Assembly: GCF_030445035.2 (NCBI RefSeq) | Contig: NC_080677.1 | Coordinates: 102,235,513 to 102,299,512 of the forward strand | Direction: 5' to 3' | DNA length: 64,000 bases | From: Dasypus novemcinctus | Taxonomy: Eukaryota; Chordata; Mammalia; Cingulata; Dasypodidae | Shown here: in pieces, positions 12,047 through 24,899 of the stretch | How the letters are laid out: the number at the start of each line of letters is the position of its first letter | How positions within the stretch are numbered: position 1 is the stretch's first letter | Notes under the pieces: generated by a model | The model's input: only the letters and a program-made list of their open reading frames with translations | Database searches by the model: none | What the model was told of the DNA's origin: nothing | Program-made: the position numbers and the translations under genes

Positions 12047-15000
12047 AAGTTATTTATTTTCAGAGAGAAATTGCAACAGATACTTAGCTTTGTTTTGAAG
12101 ACGCAGTTCAGGCTGTTTAATGATTGGCACTCGTGTACTCTGTCAGATGCTCCTGGTAAACTGGCACCTTTTGGGCAGTTGGTTTCATTCAGGATTAGTG
12201 CACCAAGTTGGAAACTTTTTTTAGTTTTCAGCTGTGGGAGTGATCAGAACTACAGAATAAGTTTTTTACATTTTGGTTTTAATTGTACAATTTCTGGTAA
12301 TTTTGACTGTTTAATAGGTGACCCATTATTAACAAGCAAGCCTCATTTTTGCTACACAGTAGAGTACAGTAGAATAATAAGTTGGCTGAGCCTGGCTTAG
12401 ACCACCACCTTATTTTATAGACATGTTTATTAACTATTTAGAAAATGAAGTTACCAGGAATTTAACATGTCTAATATACTTTTGTACTTGATCCAGAATA
12501 GAAAAGATAACGTTATAATTATTAGGTATATATTTAGTATAGGATAAAATATAGCACTTAATATTAATTAATGTATTACTTAATGCATAAGGATTCTGAG
12601 TTGCAATTAATAGTTTTTAAGTTTCAGGTTTGTAATACTTTATATGTTACCTCTCCATGGGAGCAGGCCATAATGCCAATTGTGTTTAAGCTTTACTTAC
12701 AGTATCCTCGTAATCATGGCTCCACTTAGCATGTTCTTCACAGTGAGCAAGTTGCAGCATCGCTGATCCTAGAGAGAGTCTCCAGTGTTCTACCAGCCTG
12801 GTGCATAGTGCTCTCTGGCACTATGGAACAGTGCCAGTTTGGAGGCGATATCCATTGTACACTTGGCTATACTGAGTCATCACTGGCTGCTGCAGGAGCT
12901 TGAAACTGCAATATAGTTTCCGTCAACTTAAGGAGCATAACCAGGGGCTGATATAGCAAATATTTCTATTTGAGGGGTCAGTGACCAGCCTAGCCAATAA
13001 CTCACACGGAGAGGCAACCTGTAATGTATTCAAGACCTGGTTTGAATGCACAAGAGAGTTCAACAATGTTAAAGTTTATCTCTTGTTTTTATATATATTT
13101 TAAACATTTTTAATGCAACACATCATATATCAAATGACTTTGTTTATTTTTTGCACCTTTACCATGAAGATACTAGCAGGCATTTTACTTTAGTAGTAGA
13201 AGGAACTATTTTTCATTGTTAAAATAAAAACGGAAGATTCCCAATAGAATTAAGGTAACTTTTCATTACCATTTACTTAAATATGCATTTTGCGGTGACC
13301 TTCAGACAGGTTTTATAATCACAAAGTTATTCCTTGCCATCAATACACTCAGTCCAGGTTTTTAGTTAACAATGGCTTCTAGAACTCAAACCGTTAAAGC
13401 GTTTTAGTTTGGAAGATGCTTTTACAAACTCTTTATAATTGACTAGTTACTATACATTTAAATAAACTTATTAAATTAAGAGAATATATCTATAATTTTC
13501 TTCTTTAGCTTAATTTCATTAACATGAACTTACAATTTTTATTACTCTAAAGATTTTGTATATATAATGTTAATTTATTTAATGGGTATTTTATAAATTA
13601 AGGGAGATTACACCCAAGCTAAATAAAACTGAAACCATTATAGTTTATGTAAGGAATGTTCTCTTTTTTTCTTTACAGGAAGCTAAAACTTCTTTTCTTT
13701 GTTTAAGTTCTGAAACTGAATAATTTTAAAAGCATACTGACTACCAGGTTTCAAAACACATTACAATTACATAATTTGTTTAATCATAATCCAGGAAAGA
13801 TCTCTACATAGATTTTATGGACTTTTCTTTACTTACTAAAATTTGGCAACAGAACCACTAACCACCCTTTTTAAGGCTGTTAAAAGATTTAAACTGGGAA
13901 ATTACAGGGCAAACTGATTCTTAATTCCCCAGCCTAGTAGATAGAACCTGCTATACCTAGTCCTGCCCTCAAAGCTCTTGCAAAGAGAAGGCCTTTTCCC
14001 AGTAGTTCCTATAATCAGATTTCTATATGACTTTTCCATCCTTCTTAGTCTAATTTGGGCTCCAGGAAAATTTATTCACATACATAACTGCATATTTAAT
14101 TTTTAACAATTTGAATAGAGCTCTTTTAAGAATTTTCATTTGTTAATTTGATATTATTATCCTGACATATAAAGATATACACTGAGCACATAGGCAGACA
14201 CAAATAGAGTTAGACAGAGAAACACAACTCATTGATGTTACTTATAATTTTCATTATTTTATATACAGTTTAGCTTAATTTGGGTTCCAGAAATAAATAT
14301 TACTTATGTAACTACATATTTAACCCCAACAATTTGAGCAAATAGGCAGACATGAATAGTTTGACACAGAAACATAACTTAGTTACTTAAAACTTTCATT
14401 TTTATGAAATAAGTGTTACTGCAAAACATTTCAAAGACTCCTGAAAGTTTTTCTTAATTTGCACTATGACCATGCAGTAATACAGAAGAATTTTGGTTTT
14501 TAACTAATGGCTTGTAACCAAAATGTTCCCAGTGCTTTAGCACCATTTTCTTTTGTTCCCGAACTTTATATTTTACATTGAATTTAGCAGAATTTTGGAC
14601 GAGCAACAAGATTAATTCTATGTATATTTACTGAGGCTATTTGAAGCCTCAGGGAGACAGACGGGTTTCTTTCATGAATTGCCACTTTTAGGAACACTGA
14701 CAGTTAAAGCAGGAGACTTCCTTTATTCCTCCCCCCGAGTCCTTGGAGATAATAAAACTCCAGTGGTCGTTCAACCCAGAGGGTTAAGAATTCTACCAGG
14801 CAGCAATTTAGTTTACACCTGGATTCAAGAGAGAAAGCAAGGGTTACCAATTCTAGGACAAGAGACAGGGATGTCCCAGCTCTTCCCTGGACTATAGGGG
14901 CAGAAGCTGTTATGAAATAAACTTAGGCAAAGGCAAGGGGTGAGGCTAGGCTTGAAGTGACCAATAAACCAAGGTAGGGTTAGTTTAGAATTTACACTTA

Positions 15001-16810
15001 CAATAATAGGTTCAGGCTAAATTTACCCAGTTATAATTTCAGTTATTATCCTTCTGCTGTTTTATAATATAAATGTGTCTATAAATGATCCTAACTCTTA
15101 GTTACAGTTTTTATTAAGTTTTAACCTTAAGGTGAGTTGGATACCTTTATTAATTAAGCAACAAGAATTTTATCAGTAACAATCCTGTGACGTTCTGCCT
15201 TTTCCTAGTAATGGAACAAATTCTTATCTGCAAATTATGCATCTAATTCACCAGCAAGAGTGTATTGGCATTTAAATATTCAATTTTAAATTACCTTTTT
15301 ACCATGAATTCTTAGGCGCCAGCAACTGACAAAAGCCAAACACAAATTTTTTTCTCTGTAGTTCGGCAACCTTGATGTTCCCAGCCAGACCATTAAAAAG
15401 GCTATCAAGTGATTAGAGGTCTATTGTTTCAAGCGATAGCCTCCTTTCTTCAGACAAGTTTATGGTTCTAAAACATTTCAAAGCATTTCTACAGTCTCAC
15501 AGAGAGAGAAAGATTCAGAATAGTAGAAGAACCTGGGCAGAATGCAAATTTATATTGGCCTTTGACACCCTAGGGAGGGAACTTTACTGCATTTATTTTG
15601 ATTCTGCTTTTCATTCCCTTCACCTGCCCCCTTCCAGGCAGTCAGGTTCACAGTGATCAAATAGGAGTGTGGCTTATGAATAGAAGGCATGGACTCACTG
15701 GAAAGGGGCATGCCGCTCCCTCCTTACCAGCTTCCCCCTTTCCAGCTTCCCACCAAAATGGGAAAACAGAACCTACTCAATTTTGGCACCTCTCCCACGG
15801 ACCCAGCCACCCTGACTGGGGCGGCCCCAACAAATCCAGGTGCATGGCAAGGACACAGATGTTCTCTGAGACCCAGCAAAGGGGTGGACCAGAGAGGAGA
15901 TAACAGTGCATGCGCAAACATCCAGACTTTGCAGTTTCGCCCCATAATTAATTCACCCCCTTGCCGATGGCAAGGGAGAGTTCCAGCTCAACCAAATTCC
16001 GCCACATTACTTAACCGCACAACTCCAACACCAGCATTGAGTTGACACAGACAGAAGCACAAAGGTCATTGATCTGACCCACAAATTCTCTCTATATATT
16101 CTTCAACATGGCTGCCCCTGCAGCCATTACAAACTTTGGAAAGAGAGAACTCTTAACATTAACATCTAATATGAAGCTAATTCATTTGCAATTCTGCACC
16201 ACAACAAAAGATTCCATCTAGACCTTTTTATTGTGTAACTTTCCACCCAGACCAAGCTTCACCAAAAAGGCCGATCCAGTCTCCTGTAACCAAGTTTTTA
16301 AAATCCAGACCAGTTTCCAGGATGTTAGGACTTGAACCTATAAACATGCCTTCCTATTATAATCAAGCCTCCACTCCTTCAGTGGACATAAAACCAGTTA
16401 CCAGATTCTAACATGCAGTTAGACAAACCCAAAACACCAGGCTTTTTCCCTTTTATTCCAGACCTAGAGAAAACGGCTTCTCCCCAAATTTCTGGAGATA
16501 CTGGGGTTCTTCTCGGGAGGTGATCAGCCTCCCACCCTAGCAATTAAACCAAGAGTTTTCCTGACAAATGCTCCCCCCGGGGGAGTCTTACCTTCCTCCG
16601 CATTTGGAGTTCTTTTTCGTTCCCAGAATTTTCTCTTCAGACCTCCCATTGCCCTCGATTTTCATTGGAAGATTCTGGTGGAGCCCAGATCTTTTCTGGA
16701 TTAAATTTAATCCAGAGGTGCCCAGATTTGGGGTTCACCTGAGTCCTCCTAACTTCCTCCAGGATTTGGAAGGGGCAGCAAAATGCTACCATCTCTGGCC
16801 TTCGTTTGCA

Positions 16811-16831
16811 ATCCCGGGAGAGCCCCCCAAA
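16811..16831 (-). promoter_or_regulatory. Primer binding site, tRNA-Pro-like
   Basis: Directly after the 5' LTR, in minus orientation, the sequence reads TTGGGGGGCTCTCCCGGGAT. It resembles the tRNA-Pro primer binding site (TGGGGGCTCGTCCGGGAT) of many class I (gamma-type) retroviruses. This supports both the class and the orientation. Confidence 0.7.
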
Positions 16832-16832
16832 A

Positions 16833-17310
16833 TGTTGTAGAAGTCTAGAGGGTTCAATTATTTGTATATAGAAAGGCCAGTACTCGGGAATAATTTTTGG
16901 GAAGGAAAAATGATTTATTTACGACCGGCTGGGCTCAGAGCTCCTCATTCCAAAATCCGAGCCCTGAACAAAAATCTTGAGTTCCTTTTATACAGAGAGG
17001 AAGGGTCAAATGCTTCTGTTTCAGTACATAATAGGCTTGAATTAGCATATATCGTCCACATCCTAGATAAGCTTTTAGCATGGACTTTATACATTCTAGA
17101 TAAGCTTTTAGCGCATTTGGTTTGCATTTCCCCTGAATATTTAAAGTTTATAGAGTTTGCATTGATAAACTGTTTCCCGGGACTGGAGTCATTGCCATGG
17201 TCCCCAAGGGCAGGACTGCAGCCTCTTACTGTCCCACACCCACAAGTCAGGACAGACAGCTTAGGTTATCTACGAAGAGACAAAGAACCTCCCACCCATA
17301 GCCCACATCA
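16833..17310 (-). repeat. 5' LTR of the ERV
   Basis: On the minus strand it begins TGATGTGGGCTATGGG and ends with TCTACAACA. It carries a TATAAAAGG box and an AATAAA signal in the same places as its partner at 10955-11435. Inside, a ~30-bp motif containing 'gataagcttttagc' occurs twice in tandem near 17064-17115. The flanks acgg (10951-10954) and gtgg (17311-17314) could be a decayed 4-bp duplication. Confidence 0.88.
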
Positions 17311-17338
17311 GTGGATCAAAAAAGGTTAAGAACCCCTG
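17311..17338 (+). mobile_element. hAT DNA transposon, right end
   Basis: The terminal 'aaaaaaggttaagaacccctg' completes the hAT element begun at 10518; its 8-bp duplication copy is 17339-17346. The sequence resumes exactly where the left part was interrupted. Confidence 0.75.
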
Positions 17339-17346
17339 GACTAGAG

Positions 17347-18220
17347 TCAGATCATATACATTGTCTCTGGAGTAGAAAAACAGGGATCCACTGAAGGATT
17401 CTCAACCACTAACCCTGGGTCTTCACCCAGGGCATCTGGGTCTTCCTGGAAAAGTATTCTTAATGTAGGTCTGATCACAGTGCTTTCCTGTAAGCTGCAA
17501 TTAGGAGGATTGTGTTAACCCTCTTGCTAAAAATATCACCTTGAAACCTAGCCAGTGGCAGCCTGAGGGAGGATAAAAGTGGGTGGGGGAACAGTCTGTG
17601 TCCTTAGCTCAGTAGTGCTGCTCGTGCTTATTTTCTGACCTCAGTTCCTGAAACTTGCCGGCACCAATCTATAAATTCTGTCATTTCCTCCTAGGAACAG
17701 AATGAAATTGCACAGATCTGCTTTGTGTTTAGATTACTTCTAAAGCCACTTAATTTGCAATTGTCAATAATTGTTTTGTGGCTCTCATTGGTGTGAAAAT
17801 ATTAAGATCATGTTCTAATTAAAATATCCAATGCCCAGCTGCACTTTCAGGAGCACGGACCAAGGGCAGCCCCTTGAGCCACCCCAGAGCTCGTCCAGGA
17901 AGTAGGTTTGTAAACGCAGGTAGTCCCAGGGTAGTCATTTTCCATTCAGACAGGTTGCAGGGATTTCTCCAACCTGCATGTCACCCTGAATTACTACTGT
18001 GCAAGGTTTTCAATATCACAAAATATATATCTAAAACTCTTTAAAAGAGTAGACAGGTCAGCATCTGGCAGAGTGAATGTTTATTGAAATAAAGTACAAG
18101 AAAATAAAATTATGCAAGCTATATAATTCAAATAAAATGCAGTAAAGTTATGAGAAGCTTTTACAAGTGGTGATTGTCAGTCTTGACATTATGTTTTAAG
18201 ACAAAAATGTTTTTGTCATA
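17347..18220. other. Intergenic DNA, nothing recognised
   Basis: Unique-looking sequence of moderate base composition. No reading frame, RNA gene or repeat recognised. Confidence 0.4.
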
Positions 18221-18224
18221 AAAC

Positions 18225-18385
18225 AAAAATGAAAGGAAGGGAGGGAAGGAAGAAAGAAATGAAAGAAAGAAAGAGAAAGCAAGGGAGAAAGCTAGGGATA
18301 AAATAAGGGAGAAAGCAAGAAAGCAAGAAAAGAAAGAACGAAGGAAGGAGGAAAGAAAGGGAGGAGGGAGGGAAGGAGAATGATG
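18225..18385. repeat. GA-rich (GAAA/GGAA)n low-complexity tract
   Basis: About 155 bp of almost pure purine on the plus strand, made of GAAA, GGAA and GAAGGAA units. The 80-aa minus-strand reading frame across it is a low-complexity artefact. Confidence 0.9.
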
Positions 18386-18444
18386 CAGGTTTCATCTGTA
18401 ACATACTTAAGACAATCTTAGAGTCACAGCTCCTCCTATCCCTC

Positions 18445-18945
18445 TTTTGTTGTATCAAAGTTTCCAGAGCCTCTTTTCCAAATAACCTTCTCTTTTACCC
18501 ACTCTGCCACAGCCTTAACTCAGGCTCTCAGAGGTTCTTACTTGGATTATCAAAACAACCTCCTGGTTTCTCTTTCATTTAATATTTTCCTCTTTCAAAT
18601 CAAAGTACTCTTTCTAAAATGCATGTCTGATTACAGGTGGTTTACTCTCCTGTTTCAGTAAACACCCAATATCCACAGGATTATCCAACCTTGGTGTATG
18701 CATATGTCTTCTTCACCTGACTCCTATTCCAATCTCACCTTACAGCTGCTCTTATCTTGATTTCCTACTTCCCTGCCTCTGATTGGAATATCCTCTGTGC
18801 TCCCCATCCACATTCTAGTTTGAAATATTGATCCATACGCTTCATTAAAGATAGAATTTACTTGTGTATGATATTCTCTTCTTGTTACAGAAAGACGGAA
18901 CTCAATACCTTCTCTTATCAATTAACTTGGAATTATGATATTAAT
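18445..18945 (+). repeat. L2 LINE 3' region
   Basis: Shows the L2 series 'cacagccttaactcaggctc', 'tcttacttggattatcaaaacaacctcctggt', 'tttctaaaatgcatgtctgatt', 'ctcctgtttcagtaaacacc'. These match the end of L2 ORF2 and its 3' UTR. Highly decayed. Confidence 0.75.
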
Positions 18946-18949
18946 TCCA

Positions 18950-20570
18950 TCAGACTTTAAAAGAAGTCTTATGAGTGTGGAATTTTTAGGTAAATCAATA
19001 CAGCATATTATTTATCCAGGAAATAAAAAAAATAATCTAACCTTAACAGGTAAAAATGTATTTAACAATTTCCATTAAGAAGTATTTCAATTACATTAGC
19101 TCTGGCCCATAAGATGACAGGGGACATGGGGAGGAATGAGAAAAGTACAGTGTCATACCCAATAGAGAAAATGTACAAGCAAAGGCTGACACCATTGGTT
19201 AGTGTGGATTATGGAATAAATTTTCATCCCTAATAAATCATGGGCAAGTCTTTCTCTCTAATTTGAGAGCAAATGTTTAATGGAGAATGAGTTGATGAGT
19301 CAGTTTGCACATATTTAATTTTAAATTTACCTACTCAATCTTTATGTGAAATTTTTTTTCACTGTTTATTTGGTCACTCTAAGGGAAGAATTCAAAGATG
19401 ACTGAACATGAAAGATAAGATTAACTCAAATCTAAATTTACCTGTATACCAAAGGAGACGATTCCCTGGGAAAGGATCATTTATTAATTAAATAGTGACC
19501 ATGGTGTCCAAGTGGTTGGTACCATATCTAGGTGAGTGACTTCCACAGAAAGTACACAAGAGGGAGCCAAGAGAGAGGAAAGTCAACATGGTGGAAAGCT
19601 CAAAAAAGAAAGAGATGAAAGAGATTTTGGAATAATAAAACAACTCCTCTCCCTATGCATTTTGAGTTAGATATCATTGAAATTGTTAGTGCTGATTCTA
19701 CTATTGTTTCGTTAATAGTCTTTTTTTGCAATGATTCTTTACACAACATACTTTGGTGTCCTTCCCTTCAGGGTTTAAAAGAAAATACTGAGCTATTTCC
19801 TCTAAGTGTCATTAGCCTTTTATTTAACTGACTGCTTTAATTTTTTTTTCCTCTTATTGTTAAAATGTGATTCCCTTGCCAGACACATTTCTTTAAACAT
19901 AAGATCTAGTGTCAACATTTACTTTATTAAAATTAATACATTTTTTTGTAGTTATTCTCTGTTTTTCTGAAGAATATAAATGTGCCTGTTTAGAAGAAAG
20001 AAAAAAAAAAGATTATGGGAATCTAAAAAAGCACCATCAGATAAAGGCACATCCTACTTTTTCTGAACAAAGGTAAGCTTTCTTTATACCTTCCCTTTCA
20101 CTTCAATCCTATAACCCCCTGACATGCAAAACTTTCCTTTCACTCACTTCTTTCAAATATATAAAATCTTTTATTTGAATTTCAAAATTTTGGTCTCCTA
20201 AGAGCTTTACTATATATATATTTATATAGAGAGGATGCCAACAGAATAGGAGGGCTTTAATTTCAAACTTAAAGTAAGTTCAATATCTTTTTCATTCAGT
20301 TATTACCCGTTTTTCCAATTTCCTCCCAGTCTCCCAGGGAGAATAAGAAGAGATTAGAAGTTTCTTCTATAATGTGTAGCAAAAATCAAACACACAGATA
20401 TATCTCCTTCTGAAAACATGTTAATGTTTTGTTTAATTTTTTTTCCTTAAAAGGTGTGACTTGAGGTACCAAGTTCTTCTATAAAACAGATTATGTCTAA
20501 AGATGTGAAAGCTGCAGAAGTGTTTCTGAAACGTGTATGATGTAGTTCCATTAAGAAAAAATTATCATGG
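18950..20570. other. AT-rich intergenic DNA
   Basis: No gene or confidently named repeat. Contains poly(A)- and poly(T)-rich short tracts, for example near 19840 and 20000. Confidence 0.4.
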
Positions 20571-20574
20571 ATTT

Positions 20575-20760
20575 TTTTTTCAATTTAAAAAATATTGTTG
20601 ACGTATACTATTCATACATGAACATACACAAACAGTAAGTGTATAGTAAACATTGTTAACTTATAAAACAAACACACATAACATCACACAAAGCTCCCAT
20701 ACATCACCCTACCACCATCATTTTACATGGATATATTTTATTGAGAAAGTTGCTTAAATA
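20575..20760 (-). mobile_element. L1 3' UTR fragment, minus orientation
   Basis: Reverse complement of the repeated 3' UTR unit seen at 60919-61385: 'taagtgtatagtaaacattgttaacttataaaacaaacacacataacatcacac'. The oligo-T side at about 20573-20582 is the inverted A tail. The rest of the LINE is missing (5' truncation). Confidence 0.65.
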
Positions 20761-21321
20761 ATTAGCAAACAAAAAACATGTGACAAAATCTTTCATTTGT
20801 TATTCTTATAACAAAACTATGCATTAATGTAAAGCAAGCCATAACACAATGACATTAAAAATAAACTGCTAATTTAATATGATAGAATATATTACTTTGC
20901 TCAAATCAATTACAGTTATTGGGATTAGAAAAAGAAGATGTAGTCTCTGATATTGTATTGCTACTATTCACCTATTCACATAAATACTGAATTTCCATAA
21001 TTCACTAGGATTAATTAATTTGAGGCTGTTTTATTGTTATTGCTTCAGGATAACCAAATCCACTGAGTAATCATAAATGTCAATTTCAGTGAGAGGGTAC
21101 TGGATAACTTTGTAAAGTTATTCTTTTGTTTCTTAAAGATACACGTAACATTAGAATGTTCATTAAATTTACTTTGGTTTATCATCTAATCCAAATATTT
21201 ATTGCACTTGGGAACAGAAAAGTGGTTTTGAAGCTAAATGAAGTGAAATGATTTGGCAATTCAATCTGAAGGATAAATATGGTATAATTCATCCGGTTTC
21301 AGTATGACTGTACTACCTATT
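20761..21321. other. AT-rich intergenic DNA
   Basis: Nothing recognised. Confidence 0.35.
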
Positions 21322-21980
21322 TGTGGCAGTTTGAGATTATTTAAGAATTTCAAAAAGAGAGATTATGTTTGTAAACTGGTCTGTTCCTGTGGGCTAGATA
21401 CTCTTTTATTGTATTAGATTCAGCTGATATGCCTTTGATTAAATTATTTTAAGATTAGGGCTTTGATTTGACTGCTTCAGTAGAGTATAACTCAGTTTGA
21501 GTCCCCTCCCTTGTGGGCTATATAAACGGACTCTCAGTCAAGGAGATATGCAGAAGTAGATACACAGAGAAGATATACAAAGGAAGAAAAACAGCTCATT
21601 AGGCAGAGGACCCAGGAAGAGAGATGAGTCATTTGCCTGATTGTGTACAGCTGACCTTGTGAAGAGACCAGAGTAGCTGAGCCTGGAAAGAAATGAGTCC
21701 CTGGAAGAGAGATGAGTCCTATGCCAGCCTATAGCTGAGACTGGAAGAAGCTCTACCCATGGAGCCTTAAGAGGGAAGAGGAAGGCTCTATCCTCGCTGA
21801 CTTTGACTTTGTCCACCATCTTGCATCAACACCTGACAACAGAGTTCTGTAAGCAAGTAACCTTGAATTGGACTCTTTTAGGCCTTGTAATTGTAAGCTT
21901 TTACTCCAAATAAATACCCTTTATAACAGCCAACAGATTTCTGGTACACTGCATCAGCAACCCTTTGGCTGACTAATATA
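21322..21980 (+). mobile_element. Solo LTR, class III-like, same family as 1085-1722
   Basis: Begins TGTGGCAGTTTGAGATTATT and ends 'ggctgactaatata'. A TATATAAA box at 21520-21527 ('gggctatataaacgg') and an AATAAA at about 21910 sit in the LTR order promoter, R region, poly(A) signal. It is the sense copy of the family seen inverted at 1085. No internal region. I could not read a clear 5-bp duplication here. The 93-aa antisense reading frame inside is chance. Confidence 0.75.
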
Positions 21981-22185
21981 TTTGTGATAAATCAATTTCC
22001 TGTCACATTTCTTCATTTAAACTACGGTGAAACCTTATTTCATTTAGTGTACCAAAAAGACATTGGCCTTTGACTTGACACAGCCTCAAAAGCAACCGCA
22101 GTAGGAACTAGAACTATAAACAGTGTGAGACTTAATTATAAGATGGTATCATTATAATGAAAGGGCAAAAAAAGAAATCTTTTAG

Positions 22186-22277
22186 GGGAGTGGGTGTAGC
22201 TAAGTGGTTGAGCTTCTGCTTTGCAATGTATAAGGTCCTGCGTTCAATCACTGGTGCCTCCAAAAAAAAAAAAAAAG
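22186..22277 (+). mobile_element. DAS-SINE, short tRNA-like form
   Basis: About 75 bp of tRNA-like sequence with an A box ('tgtagctaagtggttgagc') and a B box ('gcgttcaatcac'), ending in a 16-base A run. It has the polymerase III promoter layout of DAS-SINEs but lacks their longer body. Confidence 0.8.
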
Positions 22278-22289
22278 GGAAAGAAAAAA

Positions 22290-24895
22290 ACCTCTCAGAA
22301 AATAGTGGATTCCCAATAATATATCTATAGATACTTGGGGGGAATTCTGCTTAAAGAAAGTTTTTATGATATGTATTTATTAAATGTGTAAAAATACATC
22401 ACACAATATTTATCTGGTGAGAGGAAAACTTGATGTAACTTTGCCCTGAAAAAAGTTTTTTCTTATCATGGAAAAACAATTACATGGCATAACAGTGGCA
22501 AACTAATCTTTCTTTTTCTGGAGAAGAGAAAAAAAACTCTGAAGACAAGGAAACTAATATTCTTTGGAGGATTATATAATTAACAAACTGTAAATGAGGA
22601 CAGTTAGAGAAGGGAATTCAAGTTTAGCTGATTGTCACATAATGCCAGTTTCAGAAGAATCCTGGTGTTTAAAGGCGACATGAGAAGAAATGTGGGTACA
22701 TTCCTTAAAGTAGTAACCACTGATCTCTCTGGAAAAGAAAAGTCAAAGCAGATAGAGAAACCTACTTTGACCCCCAAGAACTTTCCTGGGAATTGTCTGA
22801 TTCTGAGTCAAGTAATTAGGCTACCTTTGTTCCACCCCAGCTCCAGCAATAATTTTTGATTTTAAGTATTCAGTGAAGAGTTAGTTAATAATAGCTAACT
22901 ATTTATTTTTCCATGACATAAAGCTAATAAACAGCTACTTTAATTTCTTCTCCAATGTGATGACAGTGGTATCTGAGGAATATTAATTTCTACAGAATGA
23001 ATTGTATAGAAACTGGGGTTAGGGAGATAAAACACGACACTCAGATTTCTATTCGTTAAAAGGAAAACAGATGAATATAAACTATACTTTGAAAGAAGAT
23101 GTGATAGGACTTGATTGTCGATTGCATATAAAGTGTGCAAGTGGAAGAGTTCAAATTACTCTTAAATGTTGATACTTTTTGAATGAATTTATATCCTGAG
23201 CAAAGGGAGTGTTTGTTGTAGTTACCAACAGTAAGAAGATTAGAGTGAAACATGGGATTTGCTGAAGTGTTAGTTGTTACTTTTAGGGTAATATTTTCTA
23301 AAGTGTATTGAATGAAAGGCCAAACACAAAACAAAGCAACTCAAGAAATTTGTTCTGTATGCAAAATTGCTTGGGAAACACTGCATACTATATCAAGCTT
23401 TGAAACTTACAAGGCACATTAGCTAAAAGAACCTCTGATAAGTTCTACATTAAAGAAACTTCTTAACTGTTTAAATCAGAGTTTCTAGAACTTACTTGAA
23501 TGTAATTTTTTTTTAAATTTTCAGGTACTGATTTAGGGAGAAAGGACCTACAAGTTGAGAAAGTTGCAGAGAACCCGAGAGAGGAAGAATTAAATGTAAA
23601 ATTTCTCAATTTAAAAGTTTTTGAACTTAAGAACAATCTTATGTATTTGTTTTGATCCTTAGATCTCAAAACTCTTTACTGACTAATTTGAGCTATCTTA
23701 GGATATTTAGAATATCTTTTGTTCTGGATATTTTTTTCCTGAATTAAATTTTAATTTTGTTTCAACTGACCTCAAAACATAACTTTTTTTGAGTATAAAG
23801 TAAAGCCCATGTGGAAGTCATAAACAATTTAAAACGTAAGCTCTTCGGTAGACTTAAGTATGATAAATAACTTAGGGAAATACTTTTTCTGAGTTTTTAA
23901 TTTAAAAAAAGTTGTGTGTGGAACTGTGTTACTCAGTACAGTTGCTACTAGCCATATCTATTTAATTTAAATCTTTAAATACAATTTATATCTAGTTCCT
24001 CAAGTATACCAGCTAGATTCAAATCATTTAATAGGTACACGTGGTTAATAACTATCATACCGAACAGTGTGGATTTACAGCACTTCATGGTGTTCTATTG
24101 GGAAACCCTGGTATAGAGTAAAGTTAGTTATCAAGTTAGTTATCAACATATAAGTTTAACTGGTTTAGTCAATAGGTCTATTCAAGAAGGTTTGACATTG
24201 GAAAAGAATGTGGTTTAGATAGGCCACTTGAAACAGCACTGACCTCTTTGCCATTCTGAAAATTTTGTATCAATCTCTTTACACTATTTAGGGGCAGAGG
24301 AGTTTGACCACTAACATGGTGTAACTGTAAGGCAATCATGTTACTCAATGATATAATTTGTGTGGTAAAGGTTAAAAGTCTAGAATTTATTTACTTTCAT
24401 AAATTCTGCCTACCTGCTTGCACAGAAAGTTTTCACTCAGACTGTTGTTAGCATTTTCGGGAGGCTAGGATTTACAATACCAAGTGTGACTTGAGAGATG
24501 GGTCCCTTTCCTGCATTGTGCTTCATTTGGAGAATGAACACACTAAACATTTAACCTGCAAACAATGGTTCCTGAGGAGGCCACTATTTTCCTCTCCACT
24601 GTGTTTATACTATCTGATCTGCATGTAGCTTCTAAAGTAAAATAAGATTTTTCTGGATTAAAAAAAAAAACAAAAAACAAAAAATTTCAATTGGCTAAGA
24701 ATGCCAAATACCTTGTCATCTATTTTATGTCCCAAACAGCAAAACATTACATTGATACGCATATTTGGGGTTATTTTTATAATATCTAGAAATAGAATTA
24801 GAAAATTGTGTTGCTGAAATAAAAATGAATACACTATAAACTTAATGGAAAGGTGGTTGCCCAATAATATATATAGTATGTTGAAACTTAAAAAT
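22290..24895. other. AT-rich intergenic DNA, nothing recognised
   Basis: 2.6 kb without a supported gene or named repeat. Short reading frames (60-90 codons) show no conserved features. It could hold regulatory elements of the neighbouring gene, but sequence alone does not show this. Confidence 0.4.
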
Positions 24896-24899
24896 GTTT

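Larger units (their letters stand above)
10955..17310 (-). mobile_element. Endogenous retrovirus with two LTRs, class I-like
   Basis: A 6.36-kb provirus fossil in minus orientation, bounded by two directly repeated LTRs of about 480 bp. The internal region is about 5.4 kb. It starts with a primer binding site resembling the tRNA-Pro type and ends with a polypurine tract, which together fix the orientation. I recognise no gag, pol or env; the middle (about 11700-15400) is AT-rich and looks non-coding, so it may be a non-autonomous MER4-like element. By eye the LTRs differ at roughly 30 of about 470 positions (6-7%), suggesting insertion on the order of 15 million years ago at a typical mammalian neutral rate. 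Broken. Confidence 0.85.

Noticed and set aside
12005-12400. 131-codon frame in the ERV interior
   Set aside because: Starts in a TA microsatellite and shows no retroviral domain that I recognise.
15598-16045. Frames of 101 and 118 codons in the GC-richer part of the ERV interior
   Set aside because: Overlapping frames on both strands, proline-rich, with no recognisable motif.
10937-17329. Reading frames of 144 and 155 codons in the two ERV LTRs
   Set aside because: The two frames are similar only because the LTRs are copies of each other; LTRs of this type are not known to encode a protein.
18216-18458. 80-codon minus-strand Ser/Phe/Leu-rich frame resembling a membrane protein
   Set aside because: It is the translation of a GAAA/GGAA simple repeat.
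22186-22277. Possible functional tRNA gene
   Set aside because: The A and B boxes are present but the cloverleaf is incomplete, an A run follows, and the sequence matches the SINE family found elsewhere in the window.
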